Of a stretch of DNA of 64,000 bases, positions 50,301 to 61,783 are shown piece by piece. The notes below the pieces were generated by a model that searched no databases, was not told the origin of the DNA, and was given only the letters and a program-made list of their open reading frames with translations. Positions within the stretch are counted from its first letter, which is position 1. Every line of letters starts with the position of its first letter. A program made the position numbers and the translations under genes. This DNA comes from Rotaria sordida (Eukaryota; Rotifera; Eurotatoria; Philodinida; Philodinidae): contig CAJNOL010000065.1 of the NCBI GenBank assembly GCA_905250125.1, forward strand, positions 62,001-126,000. The letters run 5' to 3'.

Positions 50301-53300
50301 ATCAAATATTTATTCTAAACCACTTAATAATAATACACGTTTTCGAAATAATGATGATGATGATAATGAAGAATATTTATATAATTGCCATGATTCACCA
50401 TATACAACAAAAAAACTTGATAATCAATCATCAACTGATATATCATTATCAAAAGCAGTTACAACAACAATGAATTTACGAAAAAAAGGGTAAGAGAAAA
50501 AACAAAATTTTATTTTTCTGTTATTTAAACAAGAAAATTTATATGATGATTTTTGTTTTTAAGTTTAAAAAATATTGGTGCAACTTGTTATATGAATTCT
50601 ATACTTCAATGTTTATTAAATATTGATCCGTTTCGTTATGATTTAATGGTTACAAATTCTGAATTAATAACATCATCATTACTTGAAGAAAATACAATTT
50701 ATCTGTAAAATAATTTTTTTCTTTTTCTTTTTTATTATTCATCTATCACACGAAAAATTTTTAAAAAATGTGTTTTTTTTTTTTCTTTCATAGTTGTGTT
50801 TTAAAAATTCTTGCACTTTTACAGGATCGTCAATCAACACAATCGCAACATAGTACGACAACTCAGTTAACAGATGATGAACGAACAGTTGAATCACAAG
50901 CATTAATTAATTTAAAAAAAGCCGTTGAAAAACATTCAGGCAATTTTCTTGGTTCACGTCAACAAGTAAGATATAAATTAATGTCGATGAGATAGACGAG
51001 TATGTTTAGATTTCGATTGAATAGACATAGTTACACGTTGAAATGAATAATGTCGATCAGATTTCCAACCTATCCATATAATTCCCGTATTGAATGGAAC
51101 AAGTCCATCGGAGTGTGTTGGAAATCGACCATTAAGATGTACATATGCACATTCTGTACCAGAATGATACCACCATCCGCCTCCCCCATGAGTTTTTGGA
51201 CAATTTGTATTAGTGACATAATAATCATAAGTAGAAAAACGAGCATTATAATGCCAACGAGTAAAACCTATTAAAAAATAAGATAAAATTCAATGATCCG
51301 TACTAATTAAATAATTTCCTTATATTTCTCTTTTGGAATTATATAAAATTCTAAAAAAATTATATTTTCTGAAAAATTTTCTTACTATCCATTCTTTTTG
51401 ATCCTTCTATATCACCATGATATCCACCAATTTGTATTCGATAACTATCTTTTTGATTAGCAATATGAAATATTTCATATATTGCTTGTCGAGTTTCATT
51501 ATACCAATCAGTTAATTCTATTTTTAATCTACATGAATAAGTACTTGTTAACCAATGAAGATTTTCATTACCAATCCAAAAATCACTTTGATTAAGAACA
51601 TTACCAAAACCTCGTCGATATTCAATCCATGTTCGATTAAAATCAACAGAATTTGTTTGTCGATTTTGAATAATTAACCATTGAGGATGTTTATCATTAT
51701 GACAAAAAACATTATCTAATATTTCTCTTAATCCAACTTGTATTTGTAAACACTGTGTTGTTCGATTTCGTTTTGGATATGGAAGATTTTGACATGAACA
51801 ATCAGCATTATTTTCAGAATGAGATACACTTTGAAAATAAAAAAAAAAGAATAATAATAGACACTTATGAGACAAGGATTTGAGGAAATTTGATTTTATA
51901 CATTCGAGAGTATACATTTGACTGACAATAATGAAATAATATGTGTTTTTCTCATAGAAGTGTTGAATAGAGAAATGAATTCTTTTTTTCTTCTAATCCT
52001 CATTGATACAAGACAAGTCATTATTTAAATGTACGAGACAATCAGATTCTTAATTTTATATTTTGTTTTCATTAAAATGAATGCACCAGAATGATATATT
52101 TAGCTTAAAAAAGAAACTTACTGTTGACAATTAACTAAACGACGTTGAAGTGTTTCATGAAGAGTCAAATTATCGTTTGAACTTAAGGCAAGAAAGATTT
52201 TTTCTTGTTTATTAGTAAATTGTTCAAGTCTTATATAAATAATTGTAATGATAATAACATAGAAAAGTAAATGAATTAAAAGAAAACAGCACCGTTCAAT
52301 AGTTTTATTTGATGGCATTCGTGTTAGTCTTTGAACATTTAAAAAAGACAATTTTGCATGATTGCTTTTTGTTCTTGTTGATGATGATGTTGCTGTTGTT
52401 GTAGGTAACATATCGAGACGATTAATAACTATTTGAATATCAGTATTTGGTTTTAACGGACTAGAATTAAGACGCTTGAGTTGTTCTTCTTTGAACATTG
52501 TTCATGTGTATAAAACACTTTTTCCTTATATATAAATGTGAACATGTTCATTCTTTATTGTCGGTTTTAGCTCGTTGAAGGTAAAAAAGTATGCTAGCGC
52601 TAAGAAAGAAAAAAAGAAAACGAGCAAGCGGGAAGGAAGAACGACCGAAGTAACACGCAATTAGATAACCTCAGGCATTATTATTGGCGTCGAAAAAAAT
52701 GAACAATATTATTTAATCGTTTGTTTAGATTTACTAGTAGATTTTTTTTTCAACATTTTAACAAAGAAAAACAACGAATGCTATTGTTATTTTGATCGAA
52801 TCAACAAAAATAAAATAATATTTTTGTTTTTTTATCTTGTTCTAGGATTCACATGAATTTCTTAATCTTGTTATATCATTGATAACTGATGAAATTGATG
52901 CTATTAAAATTCAAATAAATGAACAATCATTATTATTTAATCATATAATAGTCGATCCAACAACAAATAATTTTCAATTTGGTTTATCTACTGAACGTTG
53001 TTGTGAAATGTATGTAAGAAAAAAAATTTTACTTTCCTTAAAAGTAATATTCTCTTGAACTTAAAAATAACTGATATTCATATTCTCAAGTGTTGTCAAA
53101 GTAACTATTTTCCAGGACTCATCATAATATTGTTAAAACACCTTTTCTTTTCCTTTCTCACAAACAAAAGTCTTTTTTCCGAAAAGAAAGAAAAGAAATC
53201 ATCAAGCTGAACAATCAAAAAATTCCTCAAGGTTACTTTACGGATATTATATTTCCTTTTGAATAGCTGTGGTATGTCAACAATCACAACAGAAATTCAT

Positions 53301-54874
53301 ACAGCCTTACTTATTCATGTAACAGATGAAGAATCTAACACAGCTAAAAATAATTCGTTAACTGATTTACTTGAAAATTATTTTGCATCTGAATCCATGG
53401 ATGGTTGTTATTGTGATAATTGTCAATCAAATCAAAGAAAATATATTAAATATAATCTTGAAAGATTACCTCGGTAATATAAAAATAAAAGAAAAAGAAA
53501 AATGTCGAGATTTAATTGAAATTCAATTTTTTCTTTTGTATGTCTAGTATATTTATTTTTTATTTAAAACGATGGCATATAACAAAAAATTCTAATGGAG
53601 AACTTCAATCAGTATCAAAAGAAGATCATCCAATTGATTGTTCAATTGAAATAAATGTTTATCCATTTTGTTCATCAAACACTTATGAACCACCGATGAT
53701 AAATTATTTAGATGAATTACCTAATTTAAAAGATTTACTTAAACAACGTGAACAGATTTTGAATATAATCGAACCAAAACGAGCTAAAATTGAACAAAAT
53801 GATTCAGAAAAAATAATAAGAAAACCAAAAGTTAGTTAGAATTTATAACAATCTAAGAATATATTAATATATTCATTTTAATAACAACCAAGAAATAATA
53901 TTTATGAACGAATAGAATTTTATTTTTCTTAGGAAATAAACAGAGAAGAGAATATTATTGCTACTCATGCTAAGTATCGTCTTTTTGCTGTTATTAATCA
54001 TCATGGTGGTTCAAGTGACGTTGGTAAAAACAAAGACAAAAAAATTTCATTTTTTTTTTTAATATAAATATTTTTTTTAGGACACTATACATCAACAGTA
54101 TATGACGCTAAAGGTGATACATGGTGGACATATGATGATACATCAGTTGCATCATGTACTGAACAACGTGTTTTAAAAGATTTAGCTCCTGACGCTTATG
54201 GTGTTATGTATATGCATAAGTACGTCAACAAGTCATTTAAGCGTCCTCCTTGTTTTTCACGATGTAAATTTTTTTTGTGGCCGTTATATAGGCTAAAGTA
54301 GTATCTATCTAATGAGTACATCTTGGGATAGAAAGATTGTTTTTAAACGTTAAAAAATCAAATTAGCGACAACCATGCATTGCTTCGCGTTATTTTCAAA
54401 TCAACTTTTTATGAGAGAAAAATACAGAAATGCCTCCGTTTCTCTTATATCGTTCTACTGATTTTTGGTAGCTCTATTCAAAAAATCTTGCATTTTTTTA
54501 GAGTGCTTTCGACCTTTTGGTAGAACAAAAAACTAAAAAGATACCCAACCCAAACAGTGTCGAATGCCTGTAAAAAAAATTTCCAGCTCGATTGAACATA
54601 ACATCTTGAAGAACTGGCGGGAGCGGGGGGGGGGGGGGGAACGGAGAGTTATTGTGATCCCAATATCACATAGAAGGTAGCATCCAGGATGGTAACTTTT
54701 TTTTACTCGTCAAGATGTACTTGCCCTGAAAATTTCAAATTTTATAAACGATTCGTTCTCCAGAAACTCCGAAAACGTGCGATACCCTTAATTATTATTC
54801 ATAATTTTTTCTTTGTATTTTATAGAGATATTGTAAAGTTATTTCAGCCCGTGATTAACAATTCAATGCAGTGA
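47309..54874 (+). CDS. USP37: Ubiquitin-specific protease, USP37/26/29-like
   Basis: A cysteine deubiquitinase of 747 residues. Exons: 47309-47615, 47671-47932, 49986-50078, 50154-50489, 50564-50704, 50794-50965, 52846-53009, 53267-53473, 53548-53830, 53933-54023, 54081-54219 and 54826-54874. The first about 100 residues form a small beta/alpha domain ending in an LSELKNILDCLL helix, fitting the PH-like N-domain of USP37-type enzymes. A long low-complexity linker follows. The catalytic Cys box is LKNIGATCYMNSILQ (Cys about 340), then DSHEFLNLVI, zinc-binding pairs CCEIC and CYCDNC, IFYLKRW, and the His box GHYTSTVYD (His about 687) with WWTYDDTSV. The last exon (DIVKLFQPVINNSMQ) depends on a GTACGT donor; without it the protein would end QKR-like after 29 other residues. 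Paralogue choice within the family is tentative. Intron 50966-52845 hosts a gene on the other strand. Confidence 0.92.
49500..49850. other. GC-richer block in USP intron 2
   Basis: Inside the 2053-nt intron 47933-49985 lies a block of more balanced composition (for example CACCACATCGGGCCTACTTACG). A 74-codon frame at 49610-49834 runs through it but has no family resemblance. It is probably repeat-derived; no second copy was found here. Confidence 0.35.
50978..52498 (-). CDS. Fibrinogen-related type II membrane protein, nested in USP intron
   Basis: Exons on the minus strand at 52122-52498, 51386-51828 and 50978-51267 encode 369 residues with consistent phases (introns 293 and 118 nt). The N-terminal about 85 residues are cytoplasmic and basic. 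A single membrane helix (CCFLLIHLLFYVIIITIIYI) follows, then an extracellular stalk with an N-glycosylation site (NLT) and a CSCQN segment. The C-terminal half is a fibrinogen-like domain: QWLIIQNRQTNSVDFNRTW, YRRGFGNVLNQSDFWIGNE, LKIELTDWYNETRQAIYEIF, NARFSTYDYY, and the closing NCPKTHGGGGWWYHSGTECA and GIIWIGWKS. This matches the family's W..Y..G, FWLGNE and GGWWY..C signatures. Such proteins usually bind carbohydrates or acetylated groups. The whole gene sits inside the USP intron 50966-52845, on the opposite strand; its stop is only 12 bp from the USP exon. Confidence 0.9.
54625..54639. repeat. 15-nt poly-G tract in USP intron
   Basis: An uninterrupted run of 15 G, preceded by GGCGGGAGC, in an otherwise AT-rich intron (54220-54825). 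Confidence 0.9.
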
Positions 54875-57500
54875 AACTGACATTTTTTCTTTTTTTTTCT
54901 TTTCTATGTACAAACCTTTCATGGTAAATCTCGCATTTGATAGCATTTCTCTAGTTTTCGGTGAATGGACACCGACCGTGTTCTTTCTATATATTTTTTT
55001 TTCGTTGTTGTTATATTCATATGTATGAAAGAAAACAAAAAAACAAATTGACAATATGTTCTATGTTAATTCTCTCTTTTTTTTTCAAGATAAAATAAAA
55101 ATGAAGTCTTTAAGTTTATCAATTTATTTATAATAATGTCTACAAGTGAAAATTAGGATTGAATGATCAAACATATTTAGTTATAAATGAAAGAATATTT
55201 TTTTTATTATTCCATAGAGACATGTTAGACCAAGAATATAATGATAAATTATTTAAATAATAGTTCTTTGTGCTCTGATAAAGAAAACTAAATTAATGTC
55301 AACAAAAAGCCAACATAGTTTTCTCTTAAGATTAATCAGGTTTTCATGACTATGTTAAAAGAAAAATATTTTCTTATTATTTTTATTAGAAAGGATATTT
55401 TGAACGAACCTTTTGGAAACCTAATATGTATATATATATATATACGTTCCGTTTTGAATCAACTCGTAATTAATTTGCGCATCTCTCTTATAATGCTGTT
55501 ATGATTTGTGGTAGCACACAGACTGTTAATCTGTTACATTACCCATCCGTATTATGAGCATGTGAGTGTAGCTAAAGAGAAGACTTACGCTCATCCACTC
55601 TCTCAAGATTATCATTCTCTGAAATACTTTTAGACGTTTTGTAAAATAGATATGAATAAATATATCCTATTAGGATTTCGAAAATTTCCTTTATTTTCTT
55701 AAAAGTAATTCTGTTCTCAAGTGGTTAAACATTTGAAACTAGTATTATGAAATATTTAAAATTTATAATTTACGAAAGTAATAAAAATATAAGGCAAAAT
55801 GGAAAATGATGTTTATATAAGGGTAGTCCATACGTAGCTTTACGAGAAAAAAACTTGAATAGTTCCACTCTGTTCCACTCTATAGAACTAATTTTTTCCC
55901 TGTGATAGAGGAACCTTCAGAGTTTTTTTCCGTAAGAACTTTATGGTCTCGCAGATAAGGTTCTCAGCGGGTACGACGTTTAACAATCAGATCCGAATCA
56001 GAGCTAATCGACATTCGACAGATACTTTCACAGTCATAGAACGATATTCAAACTTATATTTTATATGAAAAAGTATACTATTTAGTTGCTTCCATAAATA
56101 GCAACAAAAACAAAAGAGATCATCTTAAATTCCACAAAAAACTAACTAATTCAGGATTTATTTGATGTCTTTAAGCTTCTTAAATCTGATCGTTTTACTA
56201 AGTATACATTTTCTTGTTGCTGATGACATTGGAATGGAATGCAATGTGTTGATGCCAAATGTCATAAGTGTGGATACATACATAGATACTTTTTCTATTG
56301 CGATAATACATGTTCATCTGTTGCATAATTTATTTTCCTCTTTATATATTTAGTTACTTAGTGATATAGTTCATCATCGGCTGTAGGTGAATTTTCATTA
56401 AAAACGAATTCTTTCAGTAAAACAGTATTGTTTCGATCTTTGCGACCTATTCTCAATAGGAGTTTGAAAAAGTAGCAATATTTTGAAACATTGAAATCTC
56501 ATTAATTGCTGGATCAGGTGTCGGATACCCTACTTGATTGTAGGACGCTACTTATAGGTCATAATATAAGTCTAAAATTTCGAAGTATATTTTTTCGAAA
56601 CCTCTATAAAAACAAGCACCAGCAAGGATAATAAAAGTAACCCTGGCTGTCACGTTATTGTACTTAAGAAAAGACAAATATCTATATCGATGTTGAGAGA
56701 GAAAAAAAAAACATCATGCATTACACAACAAATCATGAAGGACGAATGTATGGACATGCGAATCTGTTAGAGTAATATTTAGTAATGTAAAACATAGAAA
56801 TTCATTATTGATGTCAATGATGATACTTCAAAGTAATATTTATAAATGTTGTTTTTATAGAAAAAAGCTCTGAAGTCTCCTCTATCGCAGAAAAAAAATT
56901 ACCCCCGTACAGTGGAACAGAGTGTAGATATTCAAATGTGTTATCGTAAAGCTACTTAAGGGTCCACTCGATGTAATTGATTTCGAGAGGTCCTTTTCTT
57001 TATTGATGGGCATGTTTAATAAAATTTTGCTTTTTTTTTGTTACAAAACTACTCGATTTTATTCTTGCTGAGACACTTTACATATTAAATAATCATCTTT
57101 ACACAAAAGAATGTCGTCTTTATGTTTGAGTAATAAAATATAAATTCTAAAGATTCCATATTTATATGTTAAGTGCCTGTTGATCTTATCTAGAGAGAGT
57201 AAACTCAAACTTGACAAGATATATTAATATGCGTTTTGATACTTTAAATGTTTTATTATTAATAACTGCCTTCTTCATGTTTTATAACAGTGCTATTAAC
57301 ATAAGAATGTGATGATCAAATATTCACACTTGACCATAAAATTATATTTTCTGATAAAATAGATTAACAAAAAGCATTTTGTTTCAATGGTTTATTTGTC
57401 ACTTATTCTAAGTCACTAGTTACACAAATAATCATTCTAGACGTTTGCTCACTTGAGATCTTCTAGAAAATATCAAAAGCTATGAGTTCTGATATTCTTT
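54875..57500. other. Intergenic, downstream of USP gene
   Basis: No gene was recognised. It includes a (TA)n run near 55429-55443 and a long-TIR element listed separately. A short frame at 56162-56353 begins like a signal peptide (SFLNLIVLLSIHFLVADD) but lacks support. Confidence 0.45.
55818..56970. mobile_element. Element with ~110-bp imperfect terminal inverted repeats
   Basis: The left region reads TACGTAGCTTTACGAG, then TTCCACTCTGTTCCACT and TGATAGAGGA. The right region reads as its complement: TCCTCTATCGCA, TGGAACAGAGTG, then TATCGTAAAGCTACTTAAGG. The outermost bases differ by small indels, so the exact termini are uncertain. The interior is AT-rich without coding capacity. Confidence 0.55.
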
Positions 57501-58790
57501 TCGAATATGAGATTAGAAATTTTGTTTCAGCTGTTGTTCGAGAATAGTGAAATCATTTTTAAAAGTTTCAAAAATTTAGTTTGGACGGAACTTGTGAGCT
57601 GACGTTTTCGGTGAACATGTTTGCTCATTTTGGCCTGCTTGAAAGATATTTTAGATGAGCCAAAGAATATAGATCGCGACTAGAATTTGAATATGGGCAT
57701 AGAAATGTTGTATCTATTTTTATGGGATGTTTTGAAAGACTTGAAAAATTATTGTTAATGGTGAGCAAACAGGTTTTTGTTTACCGTATAAGTTTTCTTT
57801 CGAATATGCCAAAAAATTGTCGGAGTCAGTCGTTTTGCACAGCGAACACTTCTTTACAAAATGTTGTATTGAGCTGAACTGTAATTTTGACTCAAGCGTT
57901 GCTTCAAGAGTTCCTTTCAACATAAAATAGTTGTCGATTTTTCAAAAATGAGTATTTGGCAAAAACAAAAATTGAGGTGCGTTGTTAACCCTTTAAGTAC
58001 CGGATTATTTTTATATAATAAAACTTTTTATAATTTCAAACTAACGTTTATTTCGCAAAAAATATCACAAAGTACATGAATTAAAATGCTGGTAGAGTGT
58101 GATAGTCTTTAAAACGATCCATAAGACACAATTCTACATCACATTCAATGCATTCATACGAAGTATCTCTTCTCACAGTATTGGCACAAACGTAACGTTT
58201 TCTTCTTGGATTTAGTTGAGTCTCTGTTGATTCAATGTGCGAAGGAAACTGTTATCAAATGTGATCAATTGATCAGAATCTTTACTATAGATAACACTCT
58301 TGAATGACTGTGTTAATATGAAAAATCCCGTTGATAACGATTATTCTTTCTTGGGAAATGTTGTCCAATGACTTATGTTCTAATTCATTGAATCATATAG
58401 TGGTCGATAGAAATATTAGGGAGCAACCAATATTCATCACTAGGTACAGATAGTCTTAACCGTGCAAATATCCTAAATGCAAATATTCATGTAATTCATA
58501 TCATAAAATAATCAAACGATCATGTTTTCTAAAGTTATTCAGACCCTAAACTATCAGGACGCGAATTCGTGTCGCCGGTACTCAAAGGGTTAAAGGACAA
58601 AAAAAACTTGAAATAGTGCATTTTTTAGGATAACTTCTGATCTACAAGCTGATATATAAATAAAGATCCCAACTTGTAGTTTCAAATAGAAATAATGAAT
58701 ATAAAAATACCTTTCCGTCCAGACTAATTTTTTTGGCCTCTGAAAGACTATTTCACTACTTTCGAACAAAAACTCAGAGAAAATTTCTAA
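57501..58790. mobile_element. Foldback repeat split by a piggyBac remnant
   Basis: 57501-57597 and 58713-58790 are inverted copies at about 75 percent by eye; for example TTGTTCGAGAATAGTGAAAT faces ATTTCACTACTTTCGAACAA. Between them lies the TTAA-flanked piggyBac remnant. A diverged relative of the left arm reads in the same direction at about 63925-64000. Confidence 0.55.
57985..58593 (-). mobile_element. Internally deleted piggyBac element with transposase C-terminus
   Basis: A 601-bp element lies between TTAA at 57985-57988 and TTAA at 58590-58593, with terminal inverted repeats CCCTTTAAGTACCGG and CCCTTTGAGTACCGG. On the minus strand 58081-58236 encodes a 51-residue tail: PRRKRYVCANTV, then SYECIECDVELCLMDRFKDY and a stop. 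This is the cysteine-rich zinc-binding domain that ends piggyBac transposases (the C-x2-C pattern and the CDVxLC-x-x-x-xFKxYH core are visible). One expected first-pair Cys is replaced. The catalytic part is missing, so the copy is dead but still has both ends. Confidence 0.85.
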
Positions 58791-58829
58791 TGTGGGAATC
58801 AACTGAACTGGTACCCACAGTTTGGGCTT

Positions 58830-59400
58830 ATATTTGGTTCACAAAGACGTCGCATTAAGACTAGAAAAATTCTAAAAGGGTTCGTGATCATGAACCTGTG
58901 GAGCCGAATTATGAGCGTTTTACTAAATTTTCGATTCCGCTTTAGGTATTTATCGAAAAATCAAATAACGATGTTTCGATCTGAAATTTCGCTCATAAAC
59001 AGTTTGAATAATTAGTAGAATATCCTGAACGTTTTAGCCGAAAAGAATGTTTCTTTGTCGAGATATTGAATTTTCCAGTAAACTCGATTTCTGTAGAAAG
59101 GGACCATTTTTTGGATATTCAATATGTCGATAAAGGAACGTTCTTTTTTCGGCTGAAACTTTCAGAATACTCTCATAGTCACCAGATCTATCTATGAATA
59201 AAATTTCAGATCGAAATTCCATTATATGATTTTTTGGGTAAAAACCTAAAGCTGGATCGAAAATTCAGTGAAACGGTCATAACTCGGCTCCAGAAAGCTA
59301 TAGATCCGAACCCTTTCAGGATTTTTCTAGTCGTACCAAGACCTTCTTATGAACCCAGCACGAGCTCAAATAGCGGGTCTCAACTCGAGTAGTTCCCACG
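58830..59400. mobile_element. Foldback repeat, second copy of the 36950-37425 family
   Basis: It is palindromic around about 59105. GACTAGAAAAATTCTAAAAG near 58860 faces CAGGATTTTTCTAGTC near 59318, and GTTTTAGCCGAAAAGAATG faces ACGTTCTTTTTTCGGCTGAA. The interior matches the strawberry notch intron copy (the GAATATCCTGAA, AGATCTATCTAT and GAAAATTCAGTGAAAC blocks). Confidence 0.7.
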
Positions 59401-59759
59401 TAAGCCTATATTCGAAAAGAGCACAAAATCATAGGTTTTGATTCGTCGAAAATACTTTCTAACGAGTCAAAAGTGAAGAAATATCTTGTCTAAAAACTTT
59501 CCGATCATCTATTGTTCTAAAAAAATACACAGAAAGCTTAATCATCGCAACCATTCTTCAGATATTCACTTTAAGATTATTCATATATCAATTCATAAAA
59601 ACACATTATATCTTCAATTGTACATTGTCAATTTATTGATTAGATAAGACAAAAAGAAACAAAGATAAACTAAATTTAATTCAACTTATAAAATATCTAT
59701 TAGTTATAAAAAAAACGTATCAAAATTGTCTTTCACTTATAAATCAAAAGAAGTATATA

Positions 59760-60309
59760 TATTCAAGGTGATTTAAAAGTAACTCCCTATTTTAAATTCT
59801 TTATTACTCTCAAACAACAAAACATATCGTCCTGATTTTTTTACCATTTTAAAGCATGGACTATGGCATTTTGTTCTAGATGAAAAAAAGTCGGTTGATT
59901 GTTTGACTGTCTAAGATCAAACCAGAATTTTGTCTTGACAATATCTGGAAACTCTCATTATTCTTAGTAGTTTATTATTCTTGTACTAGAAATCATGATG
60001 TGGGTGTGTATTTGAAGTTGTGATGTGTGTCTGGACAATGCAAAAATTTTCACTCAAATCCACACACTCACATCTTGGCTTTAGTACAAGAATAATAAAC
60101 TACTAAAAATAATGAGAGTTTTCAGATATTGTCAAGATAAAATTCTGGTTTGATCTTAGAAAGCAAAACAATCAATCGACTTTTTTTTCATCTAGAACAA
60201 AATGCCATAGTCCATGCTTCAAAATGGTAAAAAAATCAGGACGATATGTTTTGTTGTTTGAGAGTAATAAAGAATTTAAAATAGGGAGTTACTTTTCAAT
60301 CACTCTGTA
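59760..60309. mobile_element. 546-bp foldback MITE with mariner-like ends
   Basis: Arms about 59762-59988 and 60075-60307 are inverted copies at over 90 percent by eye. The ends read TTCAAGGTGATTTAAAAGTA and, inward from the right, CAGAGTGATTGAAAAGTAAC, next to TA on both sides (59760-59761 and 60308-60309). TA target and a CAGRGTGATT-type end are typical of Tc1/mariner derivatives. It ends 30 bp from the innexin stop codon. Confidence 0.8.
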
Positions 60310-60338
60310 TATCATTATGAAATATTCATATGTTTATA

Positions 60339-61649
60339 TTATACATCAGAACCATCATGAATTTTGCGATACAATAATTCATCAAGTATTTCAGCAACAA
60401 TAAGTGTATTTGCATTAGCTTCTATAATCCATAAAGCAAATATATTATCCATAGGAAAATATCGAAGAAAATGTCGAAATTGTCCTTCATTTGATACACG
60501 ACTTTTAACAATTAAATCTAAATGTTGAACAATAAAAACATTACGTGAATGACGCACAAACAATCGATAAATTAAACGTAAGCTATCAATTATTGTTATT
60601 ATTAATAATAACCAAAACCATAACCAAAGAATAAAATACATTTTTTCAATAAATATATTTATAACAAGTATACATTCAACTGTATAATAATGACGTTCAC
60701 CTAATTCACGTATATGAAAATCACATAATGTTATACGTGGAAACAATTTACTTTCTGGTAATGAAAAACCAGAAAATAATGCTCCTAATGCATTAAGACC
60801 ATATTGTAAATAATTTACATCATGATAACTAAGAAAATATTGTAGAAAAAATATTTGTAATATTAAATTGATTATATAAAGAAATTTAATAAAAAAGTAA
60901 AAGCAAACAAGTGATGCGCCTGTACGAGCTTGACAAAATAAACGACATTGATGATTCATACGTTGAACAGCAGATGATTTATCACGTTTTGGAGGATTGA
61001 CATACTCATCATATCGTTGTAGACAGTCAGAAATATATTGCACAACTAATCATATCAATAACAGATAAAATTTTCATCATAATATATATATATGTAATAT
61101 GATACTACCTGAGCTACGATCGTCATCATGATCAAATGATTCATATTTATTTGCTGCATCAACTAAATTTTCAAGTGATAAACCAATTTTATCATTAAAT
61201 GATTGCCATATAATACGTGGTAAACTAAAAAAAAGAGCTTGCAATAAAAGAACAAAATTAATCCATTGATAATATTTAAGTGTTCGTTCACGTCGTAAAT
61301 TATAATCTTGTGGAATTGATTGATGTTTTGGTACATGATATGTATTTTGTATATAACATAAACGATTGGTAAAAGTTTCATATGCTGAAGTAAATTGAGC
61401 AGGAACCCAACATTCTAATGGATCACCTAAAAATAATAAATGAATTATCTTTATTATTTTCTAATTTCATATATTTGTTTGCATCTTACCAGCATATTGA
61501 TATGTTGAAATAGCAATACAAAAGCATACTAAAATAGCAACTGTATATCGATTGTGAAGTCTATCAACAGGTAAATCATCGTAATGGTTTTCATCCTTTT
61601 TTCCTCCAGCAAATCGTTTAGCGTTATCGATAACTTCAGTAAAATCCAT
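60339..61649 (-). CDS. inx: Innexin (gap-junction channel protein)
   Basis: A gap-junction subunit of 394 residues, from exons 61490-61649, 61109-61426 and 60339-61045 (minus strand; both introns 63 nt, phases consistent). Helix 1 is in VAILVCFCIAISTYQYAG, followed by the hallmark GDPLECWVPAQFT and a second loop Cys (NRLC). The innexin signature KYYQWINFVLLLQALFFSLP marks helix 2. Helices 3 and 4 follow a long loop, with FPRITLCDF and the second-loop Cys pair (LCDF and VECI). The C-terminus has the conserved RFFPMDNIFAL-like block (RYFPMDNIFALWII) and a short acidic tail. Length and layout are typical. Which junction it serves cannot be said. Confidence 0.97.
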
Positions 61650-61747
61650 TGATAAAAATCAATATTATTCTTTTTATTCATATGTCATATCGTTGATCTG
61701 AAAGAAATAACGTATGCCATTTCATTAGCAAGCAGACACACATACGC

Positions 61748-61783
<36 letters not shown>

